From positions 3,782,001-3,846,000 of the forward strand of contig NC_019567.1 in the NCBI RefSeq assembly GCF_000317895.1: 64,000 nucleotides of DNA, in the 5' to 3' direction. A model generated the notes under the pieces. The model saw nothing but the letters and a program-made list of their open reading frames with translations, was not told where the DNA came from and made no database searches. Of this stretch, positions 16,944-25,396 are shown one piece after another; the first letter of the stretch is position 1, and every line of letters begins with the position of its first letter. Both the position numbers and the translations under genes were made by a program. Source of the DNA: Bdellovibrio bacteriovorus str. Tiberius. Lineage in GTDB: Bacteria; Bdellovibrionota; Bdellovibrionia; Bdellovibrionales; Bdellovibrionaceae.

Positions 16944-17289
16944 TGGTGGAGGCGGGGGGAATTGAACCCCCGTCCGCAAATGATCCACGATAAGGCGCTA
17001 CATACTTAGTCAGTGTTTTAGATTGGTCCTCGGGCTTCCACAGACAAAATCCCTAAGACCTCTCCCCCAGTAAATTTAAGCATGTCTGCTGGAGAAAACC
17101 CAACACGCCGAGGTCCCTAAATGACGATCAATCCAAGTGCGGAACCACCACAAGGTTGATCGTGCTGCTTAATTAAGCTGCAAGTGCGTAATCGTTGCCA
17201 ATTACAAAGTGCACGTTTTTAACGAGGTCCTCATGCGCCCCGGTATGCTCCTTATGCTTCAGCACCCACGTCGAAGCCAGTACGCCCCC
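16944..17289 (-). ncRNA. ssrA: Transfer-messenger RNA (tmRNA)
   Basis: The tRNA-like ends pair as a 7-bp acceptor (GGGGGCG at the 5' end against CGCCTCC, then discriminator A and CCA at 16944-16946). The T arm reads GGGGGTTCAATTCCCCC and the 5' side has the conserved CTGGCTTCGACGTGG. The tag-coding stretch (17173-17199) begins at GGC after TAATT and encodes GNDYALAA, then TAA. It rescues stalled ribosomes and marks products for ClpXP-type proteases, both subunits of which are encoded at the other end of the window. The gene is one-piece, 346 nt. Its 3' end points at the HamAB island. Confidence 0.95.
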
Positions 17290-17622
17290 ATAGTGTGTGA
17301 ACACATCGTCTTCATTGTCCCTTAATTTCGGGCAAATGAAAACCGGTTATCCTTCCCATTTGCACCCCTGTTTTCAACGATTAAATTTTTCGTGACGCAG
17401 GACTTTTGTCTTGCGTAGGTGGTGTCATCCTAACCAGATCCTAACGTTAGCAAGGGACAATTTACGCCAAACGGTTGAGATATCCACCATTTATGGGGCT
17501 ATTCCACAGAGTTATCCACATTGTTGGCTGAAAAATGGGGCAAAACTGACACCAAAATTTAAGAATCTTAAATTTATCCGAGGGGCTGTCACGTTCAATG
17601 ACAGCCCTTAGATTGTGCAGAA
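17290..17622. other. Intergenic region upstream of ssrA
   Basis: This 333-bp gap holds the upstream region of ssrA on the - strand, where a weak -35/-10 pair (GGGACA, CACACT) can be drawn before 17289. It also holds a strong hairpin near 17582-17609. A 66-codon + strand frame at 17411-17611 lacks a ribosome site and family likeness. I see no other gene. Confidence 0.6.
17582..17609. terminator. Hairpin downstream of the TIGR02147 gene
   Basis: GGGGCTGTCA and TGACAGCCCT form a 10-bp stem around a 7-base loop, 14 bp past the stop of the - strand gene at 17623. There is no clear T run, so it may be a processing or mRNA-stability hairpin rather than a simple terminator. Confidence 0.5.
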
Positions 17623-18765
17623 TTAACGGAAAAGGTCAGCAGCGGACGCTGCCGTTGCGGCAAGAGAGCTCACATTGGAGCGTTCATTCTTCTGTTCTTT
17701 AGCGCTGACAGGGGCAGATACAGGACTCACAGGAGGAACCACCGGAGCAGCCTCAGCCATCATCACTGGCGCTTCCACAGGGGTCGTCTCCACGATCGGA
17801 GTTTCAACCTGGATGTCCAAAGCCGACTTCATCGCTGGTGCTTTCACCGCAGATTCAACCGCGTTGGTCACCGGAAACAGTTGGATGTTCAACTGGTAAA
17901 CTCTTTCGCCCTTGTCCTTCATGCGCGCGATTGAGTTGTCCTTGTGCAGGGCTTTTCTCATCTGGCGCAGTTTGAATTTGATCTCTTCAAATTCAGACTT
18001 GGTCAAAGAAAGAGTCAACGTCCCGAACTCACGCTCGGTTGGTTGATCCTGATACAGGGATTCAAGGCCCAAGTACATCAGTTGGGATTGCAGCTTGCGA
18101 ACCAAAGCCACCGGGATTTCCTCCGGGGATTCAGTCAGACTGCGGGCTTTTTTCAATTCACCTGTCACTTCGTCACGGCGAAGATCGCCCGAAGTAATCA
18201 GAGTGGTCAGCGCATTGTCGATTTCATCTTCAGAAGCCTTGCCACGCAGAAGCTTTTTCAGTGTCGCCGTATCGAAGGACACGCCGTCTTGATCGATCAT
18301 TGCGTAAATGATCCACGCCACCCAGTTCGGAACTTTTTCCCAGGTCTTGCGATCGATTTCGCCGGATTTCAGTTTCCCCGCCACACGGTGTTCGCTCAAT
18401 TTCTTGAGGTACATGTTGCGCTCAGCCGGATCCATCGCTTGCGTGAATTGCACCAACAGGCGGAATTCTTCGGTCTGATCTTTCATAAAGCCCAGGGCTT
18501 TACCGAACTTGCCGATCATGTCGTCGGAAAGATTTCTTTTTCCTTCGATGATCATTTTCAGGTAATTCGGGGATTTGATATTCGCAGCGGCAGAGAACAC
18601 AGCATACGTGTATGCGCGCAAAGAGCCTTTGGAAGCCTTACGTTTATAAAGATAGAAGTCCGCCAAGAACTGGCGATAGTTCATGTAATCAGATAATACG
18701 GGCGGAACGAGCGAACCCATTGAAATTTCTTTGCCTTTGCTAAACTCTGGCTGGCGGTTTTGCAT
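17623..18765 (-). CDS. TIGR02147-family protein with Ala/Pro-rich C-terminal tail
   Basis: A 380-residue cytosolic protein of the TIGR02147 family, known mainly from Bdellovibrio and Fibrobacter. It opens with the SDYMNYRQFLADFYLYKR helix and a helix-turn-helix-like part (SPNYLKMIIEGKRNLSDDMI), then a winged-helix-like TLITSGDLRRDEVTGEL. The last 80 residues are low-complexity Val/Ala/Pro. Family members are presumed regulators, without a proven target. I chose the ATG at 18765 because AAGGAGA lies 9 bp before it; a GTG seven codons earlier overlaps that site. Confidence 0.85.
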   Translation of the reverse strand: MQNRQPEFSKGKEISMGSLVPPVLSDYMNYRQFLADFYLYKRKASKGSLRAYTYAVFSAAANIKSPNYLKMIIEGKRNLSDDMIGKFGKALGFMKDQTEEFRLLVQFTQAMDPAERNMYLKKLSEHRVAGKLKSGEIDRKTWEKVPNWVAWIIYAMIDQDGVSFDTATLKKLLRGKASEDEIDNALTTLITSGDLRRDEVTGELKKARSLTESPEEIPVALVRKLQSQLMYLGLESLYQDQPTEREFGTLTLSLTKSEFEEIKFKLRQMRKALHKDNSIARMKDKGERVYQLNIQLFPVTNAVESAVKAPAMKSALDIQVETPIVETTPVEAPVMMAEAAPVVPPVSPVSAPVSAKEQKNERSNVSSLAATAASAADLFR

Positions 18766-18862
18766 AGAAATGGTTCTCCTTTGCACTCAACTAGTTCACC
18801 TGATTTGAATCCTCAAAACAAGCGGATTTGGCGCAAAGATCCTTAACTTATTGCAAGGCATA

Positions 18863-18894
18863 AAAAAAGGGCCCCCTGTTGGAGCCCCTTTTCT
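18863..18894 (-). terminator. Hairpin terminator after the secreted-protein gene
   Basis: On the - strand AAAAGGGGCTCC and GGGGGCCCTTTTTTT pair around AACA with one bulge, followed by a seven-T run. It lies 28 bp past the stop at 18922. Confidence 0.8.
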
Positions 18895-18921
18895 TAGTCT
18901 AAGTTTTAAAACGTTCAGCAA

Positions 18922-19818
18922 TTAGCGACGGGACAACTTCAAAGTCACCCCGCGAACATCCAAGTCCCCGCGAGTGTAAAGCACGATGCTGGATGCCGTC
19001 TGACCGATCACAGCATTTTGCGGCTGCACTGTCTGGCGGCGACCGTAACGATCCACTTGGATGGTTTGACCCTGGTTGAAGCCGTTGATCAAAAGATCCA
19101 TCAACGCCACATTGTATACCGCATTCGCATCGATTTCGATCGCCTGGATTCTGTAACCACGGTAGCGGTTCATATCCAGGTACATGCCCAGATCCAAACG
19201 GTCATTCCCGTACAAACGACGGTTCACATACAACGGCACGTCGATTGTGCGCTCAGGACGACCTGGAGGATTGTATGAATCCTGCTCACGCAAGTTTACA
19301 GTGACGGATTCAAGCTGGGCATTGCCACGGATTTCTAGTTGCAAAGTGCGGATGTCTTCACCCAAAACCGCACGATACTGCGGGCGAAGCAAAACAGAAC
19401 CTTGAGGAGAATAAACACTTTCCTCACGACGGCCATCAGTCAGCAAAATGACTTCCGTGTTGTAACCGCTGCTGCGGAATTCCGCTTCCACGGACTCCAC
19501 AACATAACCACGGTAGTTTTCACCAATCCCCGCCAACTGGCGAAGGTGCAAGGTTTCATTGTTCACACGACGGTTCAAATAAATGACTTTACGTTCCTGA
19601 CGGCCATAACCCCCGCCATTACCGAAGTCATCCCCCGGATAACCCGGAGCTGGTCCAAAATCACCGCCCGGTCCGAAATCACCTGGGAAGCCAGGGCCGA
19701 CATCTGGAATGGGAGCTGGGCCCGGACGAGAACCACCCGGCACGATATAGGCTTCAGCAGCAGCGGCGAATAAAGTAATAGCGGCAAACGAAATTAAAAG
19801 GCTGTTTTTTAGAGTCAT
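18922..19818 (-). CDS. Secreted Gly/Pro-rich protein with repeated beta-domain
   Basis: A 298-residue exported protein. The signal peptide (MTLKNSLLISFAAITLFAAAAEA) is followed by a Gly/Pro/Asp-rich spacer of about 60 residues. Then come two similar halves, each with a YLNRRVN or YVNRRLY-type strand and a YRGYVVESVEA or YRGYRIQAIEI strand, which suggests an internal duplication of a beta domain. I do not recognise the family. The start is set by a GGGGGA site before ATG 19818. It is monocistronic, closed by a hairpin. Confidence 0.8.
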   Translation of the reverse strand: MTLKNSLLISFAAITLFAAAAEAYIVPGGSRPGPAPIPDVGPGFPGDFGPGGDFGPAPGYPGDDFGNGGGYGRQERKVIYLNRRVNNETLHLRQLAGIGENYRGYVVESVEAEFRSSGYNTEVILLTDGRREESVYSPQGSVLLRPQYRAVLGEDIRTLQLEIRGNAQLESVTVNLREQDSYNPPGRPERTIDVPLYVNRRLYGNDRLDLGMYLDMNRYRGYRIQAIEIDANAVYNVALMDLLINGFNQGQTIQVDRYGRRQTVQPQNAVIGQTASSIVLYTRGDLDVRGVTLKLSRR

Positions 19819-19917
19819 TATGTCCCCCAAGTGGTTAGAAAGTTCCCCCACCGACCCTTAAAGCAACCTGCGTACCAACCCTTTTGGAGGCCAAAATGAC
19901 CCTGAAAAACGAAAAAA

Positions 19918-19947
19918 GGGCCACTGACCTTGGAGTATCAGTGACCC
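19918..19947 (-). terminator. Hairpin terminator after the proline-rich lipoprotein gene
   Basis: On the - strand GGGTCACTGA pairs with TCAGTGGCCC (one G-T wobble) and is followed by TTTTTT. It sits about 40 bp past the stop at 19987. Confidence 0.85.
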
Positions 19948-19986
19948 TCAACACATTAACCACCCTCGAAAGGGTTCTTTTAGGGA

Positions 19987-21348
19987 CTATTTCAAGTTGT
20001 CATCAGTAAGATCAACGATAGGTTTGATCTTACGCATGAACGTGATCGCGAACTGATCTTGAGCATAAGTGGCGCGTTTTCTCATTTTCAAAGCCAAACG
20101 AACCTGACCCAAACCGTTGTTGGCGACAAGGCGAGCCTCACCGATCCAGTTAGCATAAGTCAGTTTGGTGTTGTTCAAAGAGATCAAATCCAAAGTGTCT
20201 TCCTGATCTTTCGCGATACGGGAAAGAGGAATGTTCACACCTGTACCCGCTTCAGGAGCCAGCAACGGACCGGCGAAAGCCAACAACTCGCTGTTGCCAC
20301 CTTTCATCATAACTGTGAAACCGGAACGGCCGTTTACAACTTCGAAAGAGGACATTTTCACGGACTTCACTTTGTCTTGAGTGTTTTCATTCAAGTAAGT
20401 GTTTCTCATGAACTCACGCAGAACCAGATACTCTGGGTTGTCAGAGTAGTTGCCTGGAAGCTTGAAGAACAAGTCAGCAGAAGAATTTCTGAACACGATA
20501 TTGATGATCGCAGAAGTGGGGCTTGTACCGATTTTCAAGCGAGCAAAAGTCGTTTCGCAACCGCCATCCAGGTCCACACATTTCACAGTGCCTTCCAAAG
20601 CGCGAGCGCCGGTGGAACGTTCGCCGTTACCAGCGCGCACAGATCTTACTGGTGTTGCAGAACCTTCGCCGGAAGAACCCGCGACGTTGTAGACTTTAAC
20701 GTCATTACCTTCTTTGATTTTCAAAGTGATGATCACATCACCGGACAAACCATCCACAGACATTTTCGCAGACTGAACAGAAGCCGCTGCATCGTTATTC
20801 AAACGACGAGTGTCATAGCTGACTTTTTCGTTACGAGCTCTTAGATAGTTCAAAAGCTCATCGGTGGAAGAAGAAGTATAAACCAGACCGTCTTCAGTCA
20901 CGCCACCAGTCATACGTTTTGTCAGGTTGTCACGATTAAGACTGTTGGGATCTTTCTCGTTATAGTCACCAGGAATCACATTCGTGCCTGGAGCCGGAGC
21001 GGGACGAGTGCCCACCACTGGCGGCGGAGTCGTTGGAACCGGAGCCGGTGGAGGTGTTGGATTGGAAGTCTGAGGCGCCTCGGGAGTTTTTGGCGGAGGA
21101 GGAGGCGTCGGAGTTGACGGCTGTTTACCCGGAAGTGGTTGAGGCTTAGAGCCCGCATTAGGATCTGCAGGGTCAGGAAGACCGCCACCCAATTTATCGT
21201 TGGTGTCGCTTGTCTTATTAGAGTCAGTTTGAGTCGCCTCTTTTTTAGGCTCACTGAATACGTCTTTTTTCTTACCACACGCAGTAAGAGACAAAGAAGC
21301 CAGCAAAGCGGCCGTAATGATTGTATGCTTGTGAAGCATTGGTAACAT
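19987..21348 (-). CDS. Lipoprotein with Pro-rich linker and C-terminal globular domain
   Basis: A 453-residue lipoprotein. The signal peptide ends in the lipobox LTAC with the lipidated cysteine near residue 24. A charged Ser/Thr/Lys spacer and a Pro/Thr-rich stretch (about residues 60-130) act as a stalk for a C-terminal beta-rich domain of about 300 residues with a single disulphide-type pair (CVDLDGGC). I start at ATG 21348, which has TGGAGG 8 bp upstream; an earlier frame extension lacks both a ribosome site and signal-peptide character. Family unknown; the design is that of a surface or periplasmic tethered protein. Confidence 0.8.
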   Translation of the reverse strand: MLPMLHKHTIITAALLASLSLTACGKKKDVFSEPKKEATQTDSNKTSDTNDKLGGGLPDPADPNAGSKPQPLPGKQPSTPTPPPPPKTPEAPQTSNPTPPPAPVPTTPPPVVGTRPAPAPGTNVIPGDYNEKDPNSLNRDNLTKRMTGGVTEDGLVYTSSSTDELLNYLRARNEKVSYDTRRLNNDAAASVQSAKMSVDGLSGDVIITLKIKEGNDVKVYNVAGSSGEGSATPVRSVRAGNGERSTGARALEGTVKCVDLDGGCETTFARLKIGTSPTSAIINIVFRNSSADLFFKLPGNYSDNPEYLVLREFMRNTYLNENTQDKVKSVKMSSFEVVNGRSGFTVMMKGGNSELLAFAGPLLAPEAGTGVNIPLSRIAKDQEDTLDLISLNNTKLTYANWIGEARLVANNGLGQVRLALKMRKRATYAQDQFAITFMRKIKPIVDLTDDNLK

Positions 21349-21486
21349 GAGAAACCTCCAAGTATTCTTTCTATAAACCAATTCAGAAAGGACCTTTAGC
21401 AAGGCTCGGGCCAGATTTCGTCACCCCTCATCAGGCCTTGTATTTCAATACAGATAGGTTTTAGACTGGCTTTTAGAAGGAATTAC

Positions 21487-22179
21487 ATGCCTGTACAACA
21501 ATTCGGCGAGCTTCTGAGCGACCCTAAAAAACTGATTCGACATATTCTTAAAGTCACCCTGATCGCCCTGGCCCTGGCTGGTTTGGCCTTGGTCTTCGTG
21601 GATCAACAGGCTTCTTTGTATTTTGCTGAACAAGAAGTCAAAGGCCTGATCCGCGCCCCGGCCCGCATCCTGACGGACATCGCTTTGTCCGAGTACTATT
21701 TCGTGGGTTCTTTGCTGGTGTGGATTTTCTGCAAGTGGATCGGCCCGCGTCTCAGCTTCCTGCAAACACATCTGGACCGCGTGGATTACTATCGCCGCTG
21801 GGCTTTGAATTTCTTTGTGGCTTTGATCGTGGCTGGCGTGATCACGCACATTATTAAGTTCACAGTGGGCCGTCAGCGTCCACACAAGACACCGGATTTC
21901 GATCCCTACGTCTTTGATCATTTTACGACTCACTGGCACTGGCATTCGTTTTCTTCCGGCCATTCGCAGGTGATCTTCACGGTGGCAACCATGCTGAGCG
22001 TGGCCTTCCCGCGCTTTAAATGGTTCTGGATTCCGTTTGCGATGCTGATTTGTCTGACCCGTGTGGTGGTGCATGACCACTTTGTCAGCGATATTATCTT
22101 TGGTGCCTGTGTGGGTTATGTCGGCACTTTGCTGGCCCTGCAACTGATGCGCAAAAAAACCAGCAACGGCATTTACTAG
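21487..22179 (+). CDS. PAP2-family membrane phosphatase
   Basis: A 230-residue inner-membrane phosphatase with about five membrane segments. The three PAP2 motifs are intact: K124 through R131-P132 (KFTVGRQRP), SSGH at 156-159, and R192-x5-H198-x3-D202. Such enzymes remove phosphate from phosphatidic acid, phosphatidylglycerol phosphate, undecaprenyl pyrophosphate or lipid A; motifs do not say which. It starts behind AAGGA and its stop is directly adjacent to that of the convergent metallopeptidase gene. Confidence 0.92.
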   Translation: MPVQQFGELLSDPKKLIRHILKVTLIALALAGLALVFVDQQASLYFAEQEVKGLIRAPARILTDIALSEYYFVGSLLVWIFCKWIGPRLSFLQTHLDRVDYYRRWALNFFVALIVAGVITHIIKFTVGRQRPHKTPDFDPYVFDHFTTHWHWHSFSSGHSQVIFTVATMLSVAFPRFKWFWIPFAMLICLTRVVVHDHFVSDIIFGACVGYVGTLLALQLMRKKTSNGIY

Positions 22180-22932
22180 CTAAGTCTCGGAAAGGAATTC
22201 CACCAGATACTGGGATTCCTTCATCGTCTTGACGATGTCCTTATAATTTTCAACGTACTTTTCGACCAGGCCCCAGAAATGACTGGAATGATTCATGTGC
22301 TGCAAATGGGCCAGTTCATGCACGATCACATAGTCGATGATCTCTTGGGTAAACACAATCAAACGCCAGTTCAAATTGATCACCTTACGCGAAGAACAAC
22401 TGCCCCAGCGGGTCTTTTGTTCGCGGAATTTGACTTGTGACGGATGCAGGTTCATTTCTCCGGCCCAGAACTTCACGCGTTCGCTTAAGAAATCCACGGC
22501 TTCGCGTTTATAGAAGTGGCGGATTTCTTTGAGGGCGGTCGGATGCTCTTCAATCAGGGAATTGGCACTCCAGTCATTTCTTGGAATGTGAAGCAGCAGG
22601 TGTTCGTCGGTGATCGACACAAAAGTTTTTTTGTGAAGGGTGATGACGACTTTTAGTTTTCGTTCTTTACCTTTGAACGGGAAGTTTTCATAGGCTTTGA
22701 TCTTTTTATCCGGAAATTTTTCGGCGATTTCCTGGAACTTTTCAAAGTTCTTTTCAATCCAGTCTTTCTTCGCCATCAGAAAATCAACGATGACCTTCTG
22801 AGGCGTGCTTTTCGCCGCAACAACCTTGATGGGTTTATTGGGATAAAGATAAATGGAAACCGAGCGACGAAAATTCCGTCGATGCACCTCTACAGGCCAT
22901 TTTGCGAAGAGAAAAGTTTCTTTGCCGCTCAT
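22180..22932 (-). CDS. YgjP/DUF45-type zinc metallopeptidase
   Basis: A 250-residue YgjP-like protein, the DUF45/SprT-related gluzincin family. The HELAH motif is at 205-209, with a third ligand likely among the histidines of MNHSSHFW (H215, H218). The RWGSCSSRK motif at 175-183 is diagnostic of the family. No signal peptide is present, so it works in the cytosol. Its substrates are unknown. It is divergent from srkA across 45 bp and has no obvious ribosome site. Confidence 0.9.
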   Translation of the reverse strand: MSGKETFLFAKWPVEVHRRNFRRSVSIYLYPNKPIKVVAAKSTPQKVIVDFLMAKKDWIEKNFEKFQEIAEKFPDKKIKAYENFPFKGKERKLKVVITLHKKTFVSITDEHLLLHIPRNDWSANSLIEEHPTALKEIRHFYKREAVDFLSERVKFWAGEMNLHPSQVKFREQKTRWGSCSSRKVINLNWRLIVFTQEIIDYVIVHELAHLQHMNHSSHFWGLVEKYVENYKDIVKTMKESQYLVEFLSET

Positions 22933-22977
22933 CAGTCAGAGAATGACTTAAGCCTTAAAAACTGGCAAGATCTGATA

Positions 22978-23952
22978 ATGGATAAAAGCTCTTCTTTTTA
23001 CAGTCTGGACCCCGAAAAAGTGCTGCTGGCAGCAGAACACGCGGGCTTTTATCCTACGGGCGAATTCACACAGCTGAATTCCTATGAAAACCGCGTTTTT
23101 GATATCAAGCTGGAACAGCCAAGCTTTCCCGGGGCCCAAAGCAACAACGTCATTGCCAAATTCTATCGCCCCCAGCGCTGGAGCAAAGACGCCATCCTGG
23201 AAGAACATGAATTTCTGCTGTCCCTGAAAGCCGAAGGCATCCCGGCCGTGGCACCCCTTTTACAGGGCCATGATTCGACCATTCAGGAAGTCGACGGCAT
23301 GTACGTCGCTTTCTTCCCAAAGGTTCTGGGCCGTATGCCGCAGGAATTTTTATCCGGCGAACTTCATAAAGTCGGCCGCCTGATGGCACAAGTTCACAAC
23401 GTGGGCGCCAGAAAGCCCGCCCCCCACCGCCCGACATTGGACACCAGCTATTATGGTGGCTGGGATACGTTGGACCATTTGCAGGACTGGATCACCCCGG
23501 AACTGCGGGAACGCTACAATATCGCGGCTGAAGATATTCTGTACGCGATTGATGATAGCTTTGATACGTCTGAATTTATCCGCATTCACGGCGACTGCCA
23601 TAAAGGCAATTTACTGAATAACGGCAAAGAATTCTTCCTGGTCGACTTTGACGATTTCGTCAATGGCCCGGTTATTCAGGATTTCTGGATGCTGTTATCA
23701 GGTGACGAAGACAGTCTGGATGACGAGCGCACGCAGATCATTCAAGGCTATGAAGAACTGCGTGAATTCCCGGATCATCAGTGGTCCTGGATTCCGATGC
23801 TGCGAGGTTTGCGGATTATTTCCTATGCCGGATGGATTGCAAAACGCTGGACGGATCCAAGCTTCCCGCGCCTGTTCCCCGAATTTAACAAATACACCTA
23901 TTGGGCGGAAGAAGTTGAAGCCCTGGAAAAAATCGCCTGGAAAATCGGATAA
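22978..23952 (+). CDS. srkA: Stress response kinase SrkA (YihE/RdoA-like)
   Basis: A 324-residue Ser/Thr kinase of the SrkA/YihE type (APH-like fold). The catalytic loop is HGDCHKGN at 204-211 and the metal-binding motif is VDFDD at 222-226. E. coli SrkA counteracts stress-induced death by phosphorylating unknown targets. Residues before the ATG at 22978 (MDKSSSFYSL) have no family likeness, so I use that start; the ribosome site is weak. A terminator follows. Confidence 0.9.
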   Translation: MDKSSSFYSLDPEKVLLAAEHAGFYPTGEFTQLNSYENRVFDIKLEQPSFPGAQSNNVIAKFYRPQRWSKDAILEEHEFLLSLKAEGIPAVAPLLQGHDSTIQEVDGMYVAFFPKVLGRMPQEFLSGELHKVGRLMAQVHNVGARKPAPHRPTLDTSYYGGWDTLDHLQDWITPELRERYNIAAEDILYAIDDSFDTSEFIRIHGDCHKGNLLNNGKEFFLVDFDDFVNGPVIQDFWMLLSGDEDSLDDERTQIIQGYEELREFPDHQWSWIPMLRGLRIISYAGWIAKRWTDPSFPRLFPEFNKYTYWAEEVEALEKIAWKIG

Positions 23953-23954
23953 AA

Positions 23955-23982
23955 AAAAGACCCGCGTCACAGCGGGTCTTTT
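23955..23982 (+). terminator. Hairpin terminator after srkA
   Basis: AAAAGACCCGC and GCGGGTCTTTT form an 11-bp stem around GTCACA. The symmetric A and T runs also let it act for the - strand gene that ends at 24011. Confidence 0.9.
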
Positions 23983-24010
23983 CATTTCAGCCATTCATAT
24001 AGCGGAAGAA

Positions 24011-24538
24011 TCAACGACGACGAAGTGCCGGGTTGATGGAATTTGACGGCAGAATGTCTTTTTCAGGACGCGCGCTCAAGTTTGTAACTCCCTTTTGCAG
24101 TCCCTTGCGTGGCAACCGCATTTTAGGCTGAGCCGTCGCACGGGAGTATTTTTCCTCACTGCCGCGGGCAAAGCTCATTTCATCAATAGTGGCTTCATTG
24201 CGTGCATGAGGAGTGGCCTTGCTGCTGGCGGATTTTCTTTTGGCAGTGCCACCGATGGCTTTAGACGCCCCGGCGCGACGAGTGCGAAGTTTTGGCTTAT
24301 CCGCTTTCATTTTCGCACTGGCGGTTCTTTTCGCTTTAAGCGTGCGGGTTTTTGCTGCGGATTTAGGTTTGGCGGTTTTGCTGGCGGCGGCTTTTTTGCG
24401 CACACTGCGAACTTTAGTTCCACTCACTGCTTTTTTTGCGCTGGCGGACTTTCTGCGCGTTTTTTTTGAGCTGCCGACAGAACTAGCGCGAACGGCTTTT
24501 TTTCCACGTGAACTTTCTCTTACTTGTTCGTGTCTCAT
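24011..24538 (-). CDS. Histone H1-like Lys/Ala/Ser-rich basic protein
   Basis: A 175-residue extremely basic protein. Residues 10-115 are made of Lys, Ala, Ser, Arg and Thr with AK-, KKA- and KSA-type repeats, resembling the disordered tails of histone H1-like and AlgP-like proteins. The last 60 residues are less biased (MSFARGSEEKYSRATAQPKM). It probably binds nucleic acid and condenses or organises the chromosome, perhaps in the non-growing attack phase; the phase link is speculation. GAGGAG precedes ATG 24538. Confidence 0.8.
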   Translation of the reverse strand: MRHEQVRESSRGKKAVRASSVGSSKKTRRKSASAKKAVSGTKVRSVRKKAAASKTAKPKSAAKTRTLKAKRTASAKMKADKPKLRTRRAGASKAIGGTAKRKSASSKATPHARNEATIDEMSFARGSEEKYSRATAQPKMRLPRKGLQKGVTNLSARPEKDILPSNSINPALRRR

Positions 24539-24626
24539 GATTGGCTCCTCGGTTGGTTCATGTTGTTGACTCTAGTTTAGAGAACTCTTTCCGAGTGACC
24601 TTAAAAAACAGGTCTGTGCTGTTATA

Positions 24627-24653
24627 AAACAAGAGCCGCTCTAGGCGGCTCTT
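24627..24653 (-). terminator. Hairpin terminator
   Basis: AAGAGCCGC and GCGGCTCTT pair around TCTAG, and on the - strand are followed by TGTTTTAT. It closes the secreted-protein gene ending at 24674. Confidence 0.85.
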
Positions 24654-24673
24654 GCAACGGGGATTCGGCTGTC

Positions 24674-25177
24674 TTACTGGCCCAAAGTAACTGTGCTCAG
24701 CTCGATAGTTTTTGTTCCCTTTTCACCCGTATGCACGACCTTCACCACGCCAAATGGTACATCCCCCCACCACATTGTTGTAGTTCCGTCGTCATCATCT
24801 TTATCAAGAACGTCATGTGTTTTCGTGAACTTACAAGTGCTGTATGTGCCCGCTGGTACAGTCACATCCTCCATCACCCCACCACGAGCCACGCACGTGG
24901 TGCTGATTTCAGTCCACTTGGCTGGAGTGTACATTTTTTTGGTGTACTTGGTTTCCATCTTTTCCCACTTGCCCACCATAAACCACGATTTTACCAGCCA
25001 CTTCATTGTGGTCGGATCCTGTTCCAGAATCTCTTTGGATCCTTTGGCGTCAGTGGATGTGCCGTCTGTGCCCACCACGGTGCCCGTCCATTCGACCTTA
25101 TCCCCGACCATTGGGTAAGCGATCGCATAGTTTGCTGCCAGGAACACGATACCGGCAAGAATGTTTCTTGCTTTCAT
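24674..25177 (-). CDS. Secreted protein of unknown function (167 aa)
   Basis: A 167-residue exported protein with signal peptide MKARNILAGIVFLAANYAIA. The mature part is a beta-rich, Thr/Lys/Trp-rich domain with two cysteines (TTCVARGG and TYSTCKF) that may form a disulphide, and an acidic DKDDDDGT loop that could bind calcium. No family recognised. AGGAGG precedes ATG 25177, and the gene is monocistronic between terminators. Confidence 0.8.
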   Translation of the reverse strand: MKARNILAGIVFLAANYAIAYPMVGDKVEWTGTVVGTDGTSTDAKGSKEILEQDPTTMKWLVKSWFMVGKWEKMETKYTKKMYTPAKWTEISTTCVARGGVMEDVTVPAGTYSTCKFTKTHDVLDKDDDDGTTTMWWGDVPFGVVKVVHTGEKGTKTIELSTVTLGQ

Positions 25178-25342
25178 AAAGACCTCCTCGTCTTGGTTTG
25201 GTTTGAATTTGGAAGCCTAGGTTGAACTGAAGAAAAAGTTCGGTCGTCTTTTTTCTGGGATAGCTGCAACCTTACACCCACCAAGACCCGCAACCCACAA
25301 GAGGAAGGCAATCTGCATGTGATTGATCAGTTAAGAAATGAA

Positions 25343-25370
25343 AAAAGCCAGGTCGTGACGCCTGGCTTTT
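25343..25370 (-). terminator. Hairpin terminator after the esterase gene
   Basis: AAAAGCCAGG and CCTGGCTTTT form a 10-bp stem around an 8-base loop, 26 bp past the stop at 25397. Confidence 0.85.
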
Positions 25371-25396
25371 GTTAATTGAACGATATCTGTTTTCTA

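Noticed and set aside
17411-17611. 66-codon frame upstream of ssrA
   Set aside because: No ribosome site, no domain, and it contains the hairpin behind the TIGR02147 gene.
24095-24569. Long frames antisense to the histone H1-like gene
   Set aside because: They are shadows of Lys/Ala repeats; the - strand has the ribosome site and a coherent basic protein.
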